Assembly: GCF_051401765.1 (NCBI RefSeq)
Contig: NC_135066.1
Location: forward strand, 19,881,001-19,945,000
DNA from: Calliopsis andreniformis
Taxonomy: Eukaryota; Arthropoda; Insecta; Hymenoptera; Andrenidae
DNA: 64,000 bases
Reading direction: 5' to 3'
The notes under the pieces were generated by a model that had not been told where the DNA came from, ran no database searches, and saw only the letters and a list, made by a program, of their open reading frames with translations. This document shows positions 24,300 through 35,531 of the stretch, piece after piece. The translations under genes were made by a program, and so were the position numbers. Numbering within the stretch: the stretch's first letter is position 1; each line of letters opens with the position of its first letter.

Positions 24300-24578
24300 G
24301 AAACGGCTAAGTATTTCGTCACACATTACGGCTGTTATTATATGCCATCATCTGTTCATAAAATATTGGTTCATGGAGCAGAAATCATAAAGCATGCCTT
24401 ACTTCCGATTGGCAAATTAACGGAAGAAGCTTTAGAAAGCAGACACAAGGATTTAAAAAAATTTAGATATAAAAATACAAGAAAATTTTCCAGATCAATT
24501 ACGAATGAAGATTTATTTTATAGACTTTTCTTAATATCTGATCCATATGCATATATCCATTGCACGAATAAATTGTGA
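24300..24578 (+). pseudogene. Transposon-type ORF fragment (HKILVHG / LPIG.L.EEA motif)
   Basis: The frame from about 24300 reads ETAKYFVTHYGCYYMPSSVH, then continues from the ATG at 24342 with HKILVHGAEII, LLPIGKLTEEALESRHKDLK, an RKFSRS-ITNEDLFYRL block and a final SDP near the C terminus. This conserved tail resembles a protein ending I associate with multicopy, transposon-derived predicted proteins in many arthropod genomes. I cannot name the superfamily with certainty. It is intact for 78 codons from the Met, but the expected longer N-terminal portion is not found upstream, so it is probably a truncated copy. No terminal repeats were assigned. A possible piggyBac-like end lies 330 bp downstream. 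Confidence 0.5.
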
Positions 24579-24839
24579 TAAGAAACGTAAAAAATTAGAT
24601 ACGGAAGCTGCAAAATAATTATTGAGTAGCTGTAAAAGACACATAGTCAAATAAAATTTGTATTTGTTATTGTTTGCCTTGTTAAAATATGTAATTGTTG
24701 TTATTTTTCTTCTTCTTTTAACCTCATTATAAATTAATATTACTACATTATTAAGTCCAAGTTTCATGTCAATATTTCTTATGGTTCCACAAATGTCACT
24801 GAATTTTTCAATTCCAACCACTTTGCGTCGTCGTATGGA
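24579..24839. other. AT-rich non-coding DNA
   Basis: A 96-codon minus-strand frame covers most of this stretch but overlaps the preceding fragment and looks AT-driven. Confidence 0.35.
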
Positions 24840-24914
24840 CTAATGAAATGAGACGTGTCTCTGCCCGCGCGTGAAGAAACATACTAAGACGCATCTCCGT
24901 TGCTGAAGGGTTAA
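24840..24914 (-). mobile_element. Possible piggyBac-like terminal end
   Basis: Read on the minus strand the boundary is TTAACCCTTCAGCAACGG: a TTAA target followed by CCCTT, the usual start of piggyBac-type terminal repeats. It is followed by GC-richer sequence (GCGCGGGCAGAGACACG), in contrast to the very AT-rich DNA outside it. No partner end was identified. Confidence 0.3.
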
Positions 24915-25679
24915 AATGACGTATATGTAATATGTTAAGTAATTGTATACCTAACTATTATTAAAAAATAATTATATTAGTTATTTTCAGTAATAGTATT
25001 TTATTTTAAACGATATCTAGTAATTATAGTAATTATATATTTAAAGAAATATAATTAGGTATTAAAAATATTTTTTATTTTAATTTATATAGTTATGTTC
25101 ACCGTAAAATATATTGTTTCTAATGCATATTTCTTAAATACCAGAGATTCTATCATTTTCTATTGTTTAATTTATAATGGAAATTGATACCTATTTTGAT
25201 ATTTGTATAATGAGGTATAAATGAGCTTTCGGACAAAAGTTGCAAACTGTACAAAATTCTGTGGAATTAATAATCTACCAATTCGTTATTAACAGAAACC
25301 GTGTAGATGCATAACGCTGGAATTATGACGTATATAACGCGATTCAGAAAGTGATTCTGCCAATATAAAATATATTTCATTATCTAATAAAGTTAATCGC
25401 GAAATTAATCACACATTTGTAATTACATATGTATAATAAAAACATAATTTTTCACGAAATAAAATGTAGCATTCTTTTCAGAGTATTATAAAAGTTAACA
25501 CGAATTAATATTCAGTTATGATAAAATTAATACTTATATAAATAACAATATTTAGAAATAATATCAGAAATGTAAACTGTGATAAAAGTTTATGTTATCC
25601 GTTTCAAAATAAAAAATTATTGTAACGTACCTATATGTATGTATATCATCATTCTTCAAAAAATAATAGAAGAACCTTA
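24915..25679. other. Very AT-rich non-coding DNA
   Basis: Among the most AT-rich parts of the window; no frames or repeats of note. Confidence 0.5.
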
Positions 25680-26353
25680 GCCCTTTCTCACACGGTGATT
25701 TGGGAATTACGATTCACGTATGCAATTCGTGTCCGACGATTCTTTCATATACTGATTCCTGAATGGCAATTTACATCTATAGAATTATAATTTATATCTA
25801 GTATATCACCAAGAGACAGATTATTGGTAACATTGATTTACGTATGTGGAATATGTCTGGCTATTCTTCAAATACGCCATTATTTCGACATTTTCTGAAC
25901 GTGTTCAAGTAATTATATCATCTTCGAGTAATAAATATACTCCGACATAGAATTTGTATAGGTTAAAAAGTAGATATTATTATACATAGATAAAATAATG
26001 AATGAAAACAACAATAATACAATTTAATTCTTCCTATGTTTGATTTCTTCCCACACATATATTGAAAAAATGAATTTTGCCAGTTTTTTAAATCTATGCC
26101 ACCATTTTTTTCTACGTTTCATCATTTCCATCGATTTTTTAAAGAAAGCTGTTCTTGCCGGTCGACCGATCGAGAATACACGAAATTTATATCGCAATTC
26201 TGTAATTGCCATGTAAATGCTGTTATTTATTTTTGTGTTTCGTCATTTACATTGATCTGAAGAAAGCCGCTGGTGGTCAACCGATCGAGAATACATAAAA
26301 ATCGAATCCTGATTCTGTATCTCATGAGAATCGCCGTGTGAATGGTTCCATTG
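25680..26353. mobile_element. Inverted-repeat element, possibly PIF/Harbinger-like, about 0.67 kb
   Basis: The left end contains CCCTTTCTCACACGGTGATT. The right end, reverse complemented, contains ACCATTCACACGGCGATTCT. Ends of the form CCCTTTCACACGG are common among PIF/Harbinger-type elements. Inside, a segment of about 117 bp is tandemly duplicated (26095-26211 and 26215-26330), sharing GGTCxACCGATCGAGAATAC. A 62-codon basic minus-strand frame at 26024-26212 shows no recognised domain. A 3-bp target duplication could not be confirmed. Confidence 0.45.
26095..26330. repeat. Tandem duplication, unit about 117 bp
   Basis: Both units contain CATTTCCATCGAT or CATTTACATTGAT, then AAGAAAGC, then GGTCGACCGATCGAGAATAC or GGTCAACCGATCGAGAATAC, then a GATTCTGTA-like end. 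Confidence 0.7.
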
Positions 26354-27725
26354 AATTACATGTACGGTCACTAACCATTATATGTAAATCAGGATTTTAT
26401 CAATGGGCAACCACACAAAATACTAAACATTCTATAGTTATAGATAAAAGAATTAATATGTGTAATACAAGAGTCATTATTGATCCATATATTTAAGTTG
26501 AATAAAATTTATTTTCTTATGAAGAACTAATTTTAGTCGCATTAGAAATTTGAAATTCAAAGATAACTAGTATCATTCTCTGAGAAATGACTGAAGAGTT
26601 AAACTTAGTTTCACATCACCTTCGCATAAATAGCACCCATAATTTTGTCATAAATCAAGTAATAACGATATTTTTTTACATTCATAAATTTCTCAACAAT
26701 GTTTGATTAAGTTGCAACAATAACTTGACGTGCCGCTGCGACACGACAATCATTCCATTGATTAATGGTACAATAAATTCTTGCTTTAACATTTAATAGA
26801 ATCAGTAGTTTTAGCCATACGCAAGCGGACAACATAATAACATGACAGCGAATACATATGTATGTACCATACAACCTGCACGCATCGGACGTAAATATAC
26901 GAGACATTGGCTACTGTTAAATAACAGCGTTACTACCTTGTTCTTTTAATAAATAATTACATTCCTATTATAAATACCAAATTACTGTATTTTTATAAAT
27001 GCTGAACGCATAAGACTAATAAAATGAAAACACAGTTCTTGAAAATAGTGGAATATCAATATCTATTTGCATAATTAAGTACTTAGGTGATTACGTTATG
27101 AAATATATGGTGCTTCAAATTTACTTAGATATTTGCTGTTTAAAATTACAAATGATGAATTCATACATCATGATGAATTCATACATTAGATGGAACACCC
27201 CACAATCAAATGAAAATTGGAAGTGTTTTACATATGTCTTGTGTTAAAAACTATATACTAAAAGATCAGTACGACAAATTTCCCCAAGAAGAAGCAAACA
27301 TAATTTTATATTAAGCTGTCATAACCTCACCGATATCAATCACCTGACAAACTGAATCCTCTCACACATCCACATAAGAAGCATAAATTACGATCGAACA
27401 GAAGCAATTTTTGCTTTCTCTAGAAGAGAAACTAGGATGCAATAGTACAGTTTTTAATTTTCTAGTTTTGATAACTTATACTTGAACTGAATTATTGTTA
27501 CTGTAATTTATTTATCGTCAAATGTAACAATGTAACGCAAAACCTATAAAGATATAATGGATCAATTTGTTATGTAATGATAATTATTCGTCCTTTCAGT
27601 TTTTTTACCTCTATCCACTGTGACTAATGAGAAGCTGAAGAATCATTAGACACATAATGAACGCAGTCTGACCTACTGTAAACATAAATTATTTTATAAA
27701 GATGAGCAAACTATAATTCATCCAA
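26354..27725. other. AT-rich non-coding DNA
   Basis: Contains an exact 17-nt direct repeat ATGATGAATTCATACAT at 27152 and 27170 (period 18). Otherwise featureless. Confidence 0.45.
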
Positions 27726-27925
27726 CTTTTTCTTGGAATGCGCCACGAGCTGGCTAGTTTCACTTCGAGTCAATAATCGTCGAGCAATTACTACTTGTCA
27801 GCTGCGTTTCACACAAATCATGCTAAACGAACGACAAAAGCGCGTCCTCTGTAATTACCATCGAATGTTGCTCAACACGTCGCGAACAATTTAGCAACAG
27901 TAAAGAATTTTCGGACAAATAGCAT
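27726..27925. other. GC-richer island (candidate conserved non-coding element)
   Basis: A roughly 200-bp rise in GC with a CAGCTG E-box near 27800 and several CAATTA or TAATTA homeodomain-type cores. No frame or repeat. Confidence 0.3.
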
Positions 27926-29460
27926 TAGTAATTGCTTAGACAGCGTTACTTCTATCTAATGTTTAAGTTGTTTTATGAAGAGTAATTTATGCTTGAGTTG
28001 GAGAAGCGAATGTTTCAAGTAATCAATTGCAAGAATAATTCATAGTTTATAAAATTATTTCATAGAAATTAATTTTGGAAAGAATGGTTAATCTTGCAGA
28101 TAAATGTTAAAAAATTTTCAATTCTCCAAGTTATCTATTATTAGTAGACTATGAATAGTTAAAATGAAGAAATAATTATTGTTTCTTTCCAAAGTGAAAC
28201 GAATTTTTCTCTAAATCTCTTTTCTTCAATTGTAGATCCTTTTTTACAATTACAATTTGCCACGCAAGCATTTAGTACAAATTGTATGCTATTATTCGCT
28301 CCATTTTAAATTTTTCTGTGTTATCGGGATGAATTTTCTTGTGAACAATTGTAGCTATTCATGAAAATTGGAATTTGCATAGACATTGGTAGTTCAATTC
28401 ATTATTCCTTGTAAGCGTATGTTCAAGGATTTGAATCTTAATTTCTTTAAAATGATGTCTTCTGGGTATTTTTTTGTTGTATATAGAGAAGTAATTGTGA
28501 AATTAATCTTGAACTACAATCTGGATATAAATATTTTGTTTTGACAATTGTTATCAAAACAATTTTGTAATACGAAACTTGAGCGGACTTCTTCAAAAAA
28601 TACATTTCATGAAGTTTAGCCGAAGCAAAGCTTACGTTTTTATGAGAAGAAGGAACTGTCATACGCTGGAAATCGAATTATGTAATAAATAGGAATATAA
28701 TGTATTTTTGTACTAAAATGACTAGTATAATTATTTGTCTTTCTATGACAGAAAATTCACTTGTCGCGTTTTTCATTTACAGATATATTAAACAATTCTT
28801 TTCCAAAAGAAATGGGAGCGAAAGTTACCCAATTTTTATTTCAGCAGATGATTTATTTATAAAGCATATCTTCCTAAACTTTAAAAATAATTTGCACTAT
28901 TCAAAAAGGATATTGCTATTAATAAGAAAATCTGCTTTTTTGGTCGATAGATATCTTAAATCCAACCAGTAAACTTGAAAATAAAAAACTATGTATATAA
29001 ATTTTGAAAACGTGGTTAAATTAGAAACTGTTGGTAATCTGGATTATAACGTTGAATTTTCTTACAATGTAGTTGTTATTAAATAAGTTAGCTATTTAAA
29101 ACAATTTATCCCAGCTAAGTCTAAATTAAGTAGATACGATTAGGTACTCAAGAATTCTATAATTCTCCATGCGTCGAGTTTGATGATGCTATAACAGCTA
29201 TTAGGCTGCAGCTCTTCTACAATCTTAGCAAACTAATTTCATAATTTATTATAAATATGATTCGTCGTTATAAATCCAAGGGCTAATAAACAATCCCCAA
29301 TGTTAACGTGGCTACGAAATTCAAAATATTGACCATATAATGCAGCAGTGTTCTACATTCAAAGAGCAGAAATGAAAATAAATAAAATGATAAAAAAACC
29401 GACTAACAGAATTTTTTCTTCTGCTCTCTGAAAACATTCTCCGAATGTACTATAGAAACA
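27926..29460. other. AT-rich non-coding DNA
   Basis: A 90-codon plus frame at 28700-28972 is AT-driven and unrecognised. No repeats identified. Confidence 0.4.
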
Positions 29461-29838
29461 TACAGGGTACTTCCAAATATGTAGGCCATTTTTTAAAGGA
29501 TAGGGTCTACACACGAAGGCCATGAAAAAAGTTTATATGCACATATGCCCGGAAACGCATACGTTTTTAGTTACACAGTTTTTTATATTGCTTGAAATGC
29601 TGATCCATTACTTATCTGCATAATAGCGATCTCACTTAAGGTCTTACTAGGCTCAGAGATATTCTGGCCTTTTAAATGAGCGACGAACGATCATGAATCT
29701 TAAAGAAAGAGTCACACAGAATTCAATATAAAATAGCGTATGTATAACTAAATAACTAAGCGTTTCTGGGTATATGCGCAATTTTTGTGTCCAGGGTCTA
29801 CCCTTCGAAAATGTTCTACATGTTTGAGAACTCCCTAT
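29461..29838. mobile_element. MITE, family 1, complete copy (378 bp, TIR about 100 bp)
   Basis: Starts TACAGGGTACTTCC and, reverse complemented from the right end, TATAGGGAGTTCTC. The inverted repeats continue with blocks ATGTAGGCCATTTT / ATGTAGAACATTTT, a GGGTCTAC / GGGTAGAC block, and TATGCACATATGCCCGGAAA / TGCGCATATACCCAGAAACG. The TA at both edges fits a TA target duplication, as in Tc1/mariner-type MITEs. No coding sequence. A degraded relative lies at 7933-8245. Confidence 0.75.
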
Positions 29839-29925
29839 ATAATCATTTATTTAATGCCCTCAAAAGTACTATAGTTTGATTTTCGAAAAAAGATACTTGA
29901 GGAACGGCTTATTTGCGATGTTGCC
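29839..29925. other. Short AT-rich spacer
   Basis: Nothing seen. Confidence 0.4.
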
Positions 29926-31000
29926 GCGTTCCCGTCTCATTTCTGGTACTTCTCCCACGTGGTACATTTCCCTACTCTTCGCGTCTTAACCAATATCCTT
30001 CGACAGCTAAGTGATGAAGTTTCGCCTGTGACTTGTCTTTGTCGATTTTTAGTCCTACTTTGGCTAAAAGGGTCTGACCAATTTCGTTGTCATAGTAACT
30101 GAATAGGGTACTCAATTCTATTGGGTAAAACGGAAAAAACGTATCGCATAGGATGAACGGCGGACAATTAAGTCAGTACGATGCATATTATGTTCCTTTA
30201 TCCGACAAATATAAATGTATTATTACGATTCCGATGTAAAACTTACTTGAATAGTAAATACAAGTTAAATGTAAATAATAACTATAGAAAGTTATTGGTT
30301 TACATTAACTTTACACATTAATGCAAGTAAAAAATACATAAATATCCAATAAAATGAAATAAAAAAATTAAATGGAAGTAAGAGAACACCTCAGCTAATG
30401 ACACGTTTTAGTCCTTGTAAATACAAAGATCTTGTTTTATTAAATTGTTATTTCAACGTAGGAATTCCCTTACTTCTCCTCTTTAATTTGTGCAGAATAA
30501 TCCTGAAGTAGTAAAAGTATTATTGGTCTCCTTTCAAGACAAATAATACAGCAGTAATAATATTGACACCTGGTAATAATAATAGAGTCCACCCGATTTG
30601 TTTACCTGGGCCGGAATGACCCGCTACCTTTAGCAATTCATTACGATACCAATTTTAGCAGTACTACTCTAGAGAAAAACTAATTTTCGTTTAAAAACAA
30701 TAAAAAATGTAGGAGCCGCTTCTTTTCAATATAAAAGGGAAATAATTTCGAGGTATTGATACATATGATGCGAAGTATATAAAGGAATCTATTTCACGGG
30801 GACAGTGAAAGAGAGATACCCTTGTTCTTAAAGATAAAATGAAATATCCGATCCACTATACAATATGACAACGTCGCACGATCTACGCATTGTGTTTGGA
30901 TCCCCACCGAACTACAGACCGACTGACCGCTACACCTGAAGTCTTTTCTTTCGAAAATGACAGTATATAACTTAATGTTGTATATAGGAGAATGATGCAT
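29926..31000 (-). mobile_element. About 1.05-kb repeat family, copy A
   Basis: Collinear over its whole length, in opposite orientation, with 44690-45775. Shared landmarks on the minus strand are TTTTCGAAAGAA, CAGTCGGTCTGTAGTTCGGT, CGTGCGACGTTGTCA, ACTTCGCATCATATGTAT, ATATTGACACCTGGT (as its complement), TTAACTTTACACATTAATGC (as its complement) and GGCAACATCGC near the far end. I see no terminal inverted repeat, poly(A) or long frame, so it may be an internal fragment of a larger element. Confidence 0.7.
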
Positions 31001-31639
31001 TTATAATTTGCCATACATTATAACTATTTTATATCTTATAACATAAATTATAGTGCAAAATAATTTCTACATGGAGACTCAAATTGCTTCAATAAAAAAT
31101 ACAAACGGAAATGGTAAAATACAAAAATAATTAAAAGGGATGTACGAACTTTCTACACTACCATAAGTTTCAATTTTCAGATAGTTACGTTGAGTGCGAC
31201 TAAAGGTAATCAATAAACGAGACGATATATGTGCATTTATGTAAGACAATGCATCGATTGAATAGTAGGTATACTAACTCCACAGAAGTAAGTTAGCACC
31301 TAAGTATCTAATTCGCTTTGATGATTTAAATTTCTTAAAAACGTGATTCAAAGCTAGCAAATCTACAACTAGAAAAACCAAGCTCATGTTCAAATATTTT
31401 TAAAAAATGAATATCTTCTTTAGTAATATTTCTTTCTTTGTTCTACAAGGTACATGTGTATGTATGTGTGACATCCACTTTGGTTCAACTCCAAAAAGAC
31501 TGGTTAGCATAGTATGGAGCAGCTTTAATAGTTCGCGAATAACCGGTCCTACGCTAAGAGTTAGATAAATGACAAGAGAATAAAGAAGTGCATTCTCAGG
31601 GCTAGTGTTATTTCGTGCAAGCACACGGAAAGGGTGTGA
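31001..31639. other. AT-rich non-coding DNA
   Basis: A 74-codon minus frame at 31400-31624 has no recognisable feature. Confidence 0.4.
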
Positions 31640-31905
31640 ACTCTTTAAGCTGAGGTGTCGGCTCGTCAGCAGTCAAGAAGGTGTTGGACCGCGATCATTT
31701 ATTATCTCGAGATTGAATTTCTCCTCGGCTCGACCAGCGCCTCGGTTTAATTAAAATATCGTTATGGGTAGGCGTGGATTCGTGCCGCCGTATACATGTT
31801 TCGCCTCATCTCTTTCTCTTTTCAAAAGCCATCCGCGATCAAATGAGCAACAGACAGAAGGAAAAGGAGATGAGCTTCTGTTGACCGTCCCTTCGCTCTT
31901 GAATC
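31640..31905. other. GC-richer island (candidate conserved non-coding element)
   Basis: About 260 bp with raised GC, including TTTAATTAAA within otherwise GC-rich sequence. No repeat or convincing frame. Confidence 0.3.
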
Positions 31906-32719
31906 GAAGCACTATTTTGAAATCGATATCGATTTTAAGAAAATTCCATTAGTTCACATATTATACTATCAGAATATAATTTGCATGCAGATAACGGAAA
32001 CAATAGTGATCATGAATTATGAGTGAGTTTGAATATTGAATAGATTTTACAAGAATTGCTTGTTTAAGAAGAACTGGAAAAATTATAGATTAAACAGTTT
32101 ATGCTGATACATTATAACACTGCTTTCATCATTTTTTATTAGTTCGACGATGTGTGTATGTGTGTGTACGTACCTCCTGTTAACTGTTCTTCAAAATATT
32201 TAGATAAGTACTTAGATGATTAGTCCATATGGTTAGAAAGTTTAATTATCCCCTAAATTTAGGTAATATGATAGTCACGATGATAATATGAGTGTAGCAA
32301 ACAGTCATAATTTGAAATTTCAAGTTTTGCATGAATCTTCTGGTTATTTTGCTGTTTTGACGATGTAAGATTCATTTATAGTTATTTTGATTCAGCAGTA
32401 GTATGACATTTTGCTCTTATTATTTTAAGATTAATCAGTTGTTTTCTTTTTTCATGTATTTTCTACAATTTACAGTTATCGTACTTCGTGACTAATTGTA
32501 TGTAATACATAAACATATTATTTTTTTCAATTTGCAGAAAGCTTTAGGTAATTTTTAACTAAAAAGTTCAACTATTGTAAAGCACAGTACAAAAAATTGG
32601 TAATATTTTTTGTTCTCGCAAGAAAGCATATTCTGTAAATTTCTATTTTTACTGAATTTTAAATTATATCTACTTACTTATTATTTCCTGATATATAAAC
32701 GTACTATTTCTAATAAAAG
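31906..32719. other. AT-rich non-coding DNA
   Basis: Short TG repeats near 32152-32170. Nothing else. Confidence 0.45.
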
Positions 32720-32962
32720 AACTGAATCAGTGAGTTGGAAAACAGTTAAAATCTAAAAATAACATTTTCAGATATTTAATTTCAACGTGTAGTTCTGTGC
32801 ATTTGACGTACATATTTGGTCCCCAGCGCCAAAGTGTATTAAGTCCACTTGTTTTCTGTATGACTTAATACATTTTGACTCTGGACACCAGATATAACTT
32901 TGAGATTATTTGAAAATGGCTAATTTTAGACTTGTATTGTTCTTCAACTTACTGATTCAACT
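32720..32962. mobile_element. Palindromic MITE, family 2, copy A (243 bp)
   Basis: The whole element folds back on itself. The left edge ACTGAATCAGTGAGTTGGAA pairs with the right edge (complement AGTTGAATCAGTAAGTTGAA). Then ACATTTTCAGATATTTAAT faces ATTTTCAAATAATC, and near the centre CCAAAGTGTATTAAGTC faces GACTTAATACATTTTG. A second copy lies at 51831-52070. No coding sequence; a transcript through it would form a long imperfect hairpin. Confidence 0.75.
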
Positions 32963-33169
32963 GTGTGTAGGTACAGGAAAAATCTTGTTATGTTCAAATT
33001 AGGATGAAGGATGCTCCAACTGTTGAGCAGTTTCATTTTGTTTAAATTAACTCTGATTCGCGTGCCCTACGAAAAAGCATAAAATGAGGGGTTCATTACC
33101 TTCAAATAATATGATTGCACGAATAAAGCTTAGCTTGAATGAAATGCTAACTTACTTCTTGCATTACTT
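32963..33169. other. AT-rich spacer
   Basis: Nothing seen. Confidence 0.4.
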
Positions 33170-33484
33170 GGTGCATCTGCATCCATATCGTGGTCAATTC
33201 AGAGAACGTGGCATCCGCCGCGTGCGTTCGATGTCGTGATCGTTCCCAGAAGGATTCGTAATTAAACGAAGAGATCGCATTTCGATACACGGGGTCGTTT
33301 CTTTAGGTGCATATGCAATCAGCATAAGCAATCGTCTGTTCGCGAATTCGGATCGAGAATATCGGTACGCCAGACCACAAAGAAATATTGTTACGAGTCA
33401 AGAATCCTCGTAAATATTGTCCCGTTAGACGCGCCTCCAGTTTCTCTTTACGTCTCGATTATTAAATAAATCATTCCCTTTGGC
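33170..33484. other. GC-richer island (candidate conserved non-coding element)
   Basis: About 300 bp of unique sequence with raised GC. Contains GCATATGCAATCAGCATAAG near 33308, which combines octamer-like and E-box-like cores, plus TAATTAAA. No repeat or domain. Confidence 0.3.
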
Positions 33485-33892
33485 TTATGTGGGCCTCGGT
33501 GTTATTTGGACGCAGTATTTATTGTAAATAGTATTGCCGATATCGCTTTCGATTAATGTGTAATTGAAGAGAAAAAGCTGTATTGAATTAATAAATTTAT
33601 AAGTCAAGAAACTTTGAAGATGAAAATTTTTTATCCCAGTAAGACAATGCAAGTATTGATACCTATTTGTATGTGTAGTGAACTGTGTAAGACTATTTCC
33701 ATTTGAAAAAGTCACCATCTTAGAATGATCAGCAAAAGATTCCGATCTGGATATAAAAGTAGAATCTTGGTTAATAGGTTCTAGACCTAATTCGAAGATA
33801 AAAACCCTTCCGATGCACAGTGTCCTAAATTTCATTAGACTGCAATTACCTAATAAGTGACATTCTGAATAACAAATAATGTAGATAATCAA
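33485..33892 (-). other. Unrecognised 135-codon open frame, probably fortuitous
   Basis: The longest ATG-to-stop frame in the window. The predicted peptide is Ile, Phe, Ser and Thr-rich with a modestly hydrophobic start (MIIYIICY) and no domain I recognise. It abuts the GC-richer island at 33170-33484. I see no splice or polyadenylation context supporting a gene. It could be a chance frame or an exon of an unknown transcript. Confidence 0.13.
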
Positions 33893-34322
33893 TGTTCGGT
33901 TAATCGAACTCTATTGCAATCAGAAATTGTTTTGCAGGATTGAGAAGGACAGTAATGTATACGTAAAAGAAAAGCAGCTTTAAAAAGGCATATGAAAAGC
34001 TTGAGATTTACGGAATAAAAGGAGTTCACTCCATGATAAAAACAATTCTATGTACGTAGTATAGTTATAGTAATCATGTTTATAACAGTTTCTGAAGTAC
34101 ATGCTATTTCTGTATGTAATCGATTTCTTTAAGGTATTTATTTAACTGAAATATCATTCCTTTTTTATGTGCATTAGATTATAATATAATACAATATGTT
34201 ATATTGACAATAAAACTTTAACTGCCTTAGAAATCAAATTTTTAAAAAGTACGTAGATCAAATTACATTTCGTTAAGTTAACACTCACAGTGAGTTAACT
34301 CGAATTGGGTCCTTAAAATTAT
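33893..34322. other. AT-rich non-coding DNA
   Basis: Contains GTTAACACTCACAGTGAGTTAAC at 34278-34300, a palindrome just outside the element that follows. Otherwise nothing. Confidence 0.4.
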
Positions 34323-35531
34323 GTTCAGATTAGTCAAGTTACTAGAATTCAAGTAACTTGAACGTAAGTGATTCAAAGCAACTTCACCAATGTGAATCTG
34401 TTATTTTATTTAACTTGAAACATCCCTTCAAGTTTCTTCAAGCAAGCACATTCACGTTACTTAAGTTAGTTGAATTCAAGTGGCTTGGGCACAAGTAATT
34501 TAGGGCAGTTTGACCAATGTGAATGTGTTATATTATTTAATTTAAAATATCTTTTTAAGCTTCAAGTGCAGTTGATGTCCCTTTAACTTTTCCTTTGTTC
34601 TGAAATACACATTAATTGATGTATACCGTGATATATACTGCACCATATAGAGTAAATTTCAAGTAAATCAACAAATGTGTAAACCACAGAGCATTCTTAC
34701 AGATGCGAAACTTTTGTCGGAACCTTTGATGTTCGTGTCTCCGAAATCCGTACATATCATGTACACCATAGGGACAGCGTTGCCAGTTCTCTAAAGAAAT
34801 GTTTCCGTCACTTTCTATTGGATAGTAGGTAAAAGAAGAAAGACAGATATCGAAGAAATAGTGGAAAATGCGGAATATTTCAAGCGTAATATCACAGCCT
34901 CCGTGGCAATACCACATTAAGCTATTATTCTCTAATAGTTTGTAGGTTGTAACAGAAGCTCGGAGATAAATATCGTTTTCTTTCAATTACATTTATAATA
35001 AGGAAAATGATCACTTATTTAATTTCAAACACTTAAATTTTATTACAGTTTTTGATATAAATTACAGACTGTGGAAATTTTAAAAGATGAATTCTTCTAC
35101 GTCAAATCGTATTTACGTAGCTATATTCAGAATTATACATCATAGCCCCAGTAGCTGCTTTTATGTCTCTACGCCATAGCTCCACAATCTGAAATTAGTT
35201 CCTTTACTGTAGCTACATTCAGGTTTGTACACTATAACTACGCATGCGCACTGAAAATTGAGACTTCAGAAATGCCGGAGTTTCGCTTCTGTAAGTATCC
35301 TGTGTGTGTGAACGTCAAGGAAATTGTCTAAAGTGCCTGTTTCGTTTGGAAAATGCATAACGAAATAACCAGCATGCACCACCTTTTTCGACACCATTTT
35401 TATTATTTTTGTATGACAACTTGAATTCAAAGCACTTGAATCCAAGTAACGTGTCTTGTGCGAACACAAACTTGACATCGAGCTTCTTGAACCCAAGTGG
35501 CTTGAATTCAAGTAATTTGACTAATTTGAAC
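34323..35531. mobile_element. Foldback-like element with tandem sub-repeats in its ends (1.21 kb)
   Basis: The left end reads GTTCAGATTAGTCAAGTTAC and the right end, reverse complemented, GTTCAAATTAGTCAAATTAC; both go on to CTxGAATTCAAG. Each end carries two tandem sub-repeats built on a TTACTTGAATTCAAGT-like core: left at 34323-34365 and 34448-34500, right at 35408-35455 and 35485-35531. The left sub-repeats also share CCAATGTGAAT and TTATTT-AACTT blocks. Inverted ends made of tandem sub-repeats are the hallmark of foldback elements. The interior has a 124-codon minus frame (34612-34986) and an 81-codon minus frame (35266-35511), neither recognised. Confidence 0.6.
34612..34986 (-). other. 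Unrecognised 124-codon frame inside the foldback-like element
   Basis: It has a His, Tyr and Phe-rich sequence with YCHGGCD near residue 28, a central YYPIESDGNISLENWQRCPY region and a basic RRHEHQRFRQKFR stretch around residue 82. I do not recognise a domain. It runs inward from the left end, so it could be a remnant of a protein the element once carried, or a chance frame. Confidence 0.18.

Noticed and set aside
28700..28972. 90-codon plus-strand open frame
   Set aside because: AT-driven composition, no motif, no splice context.
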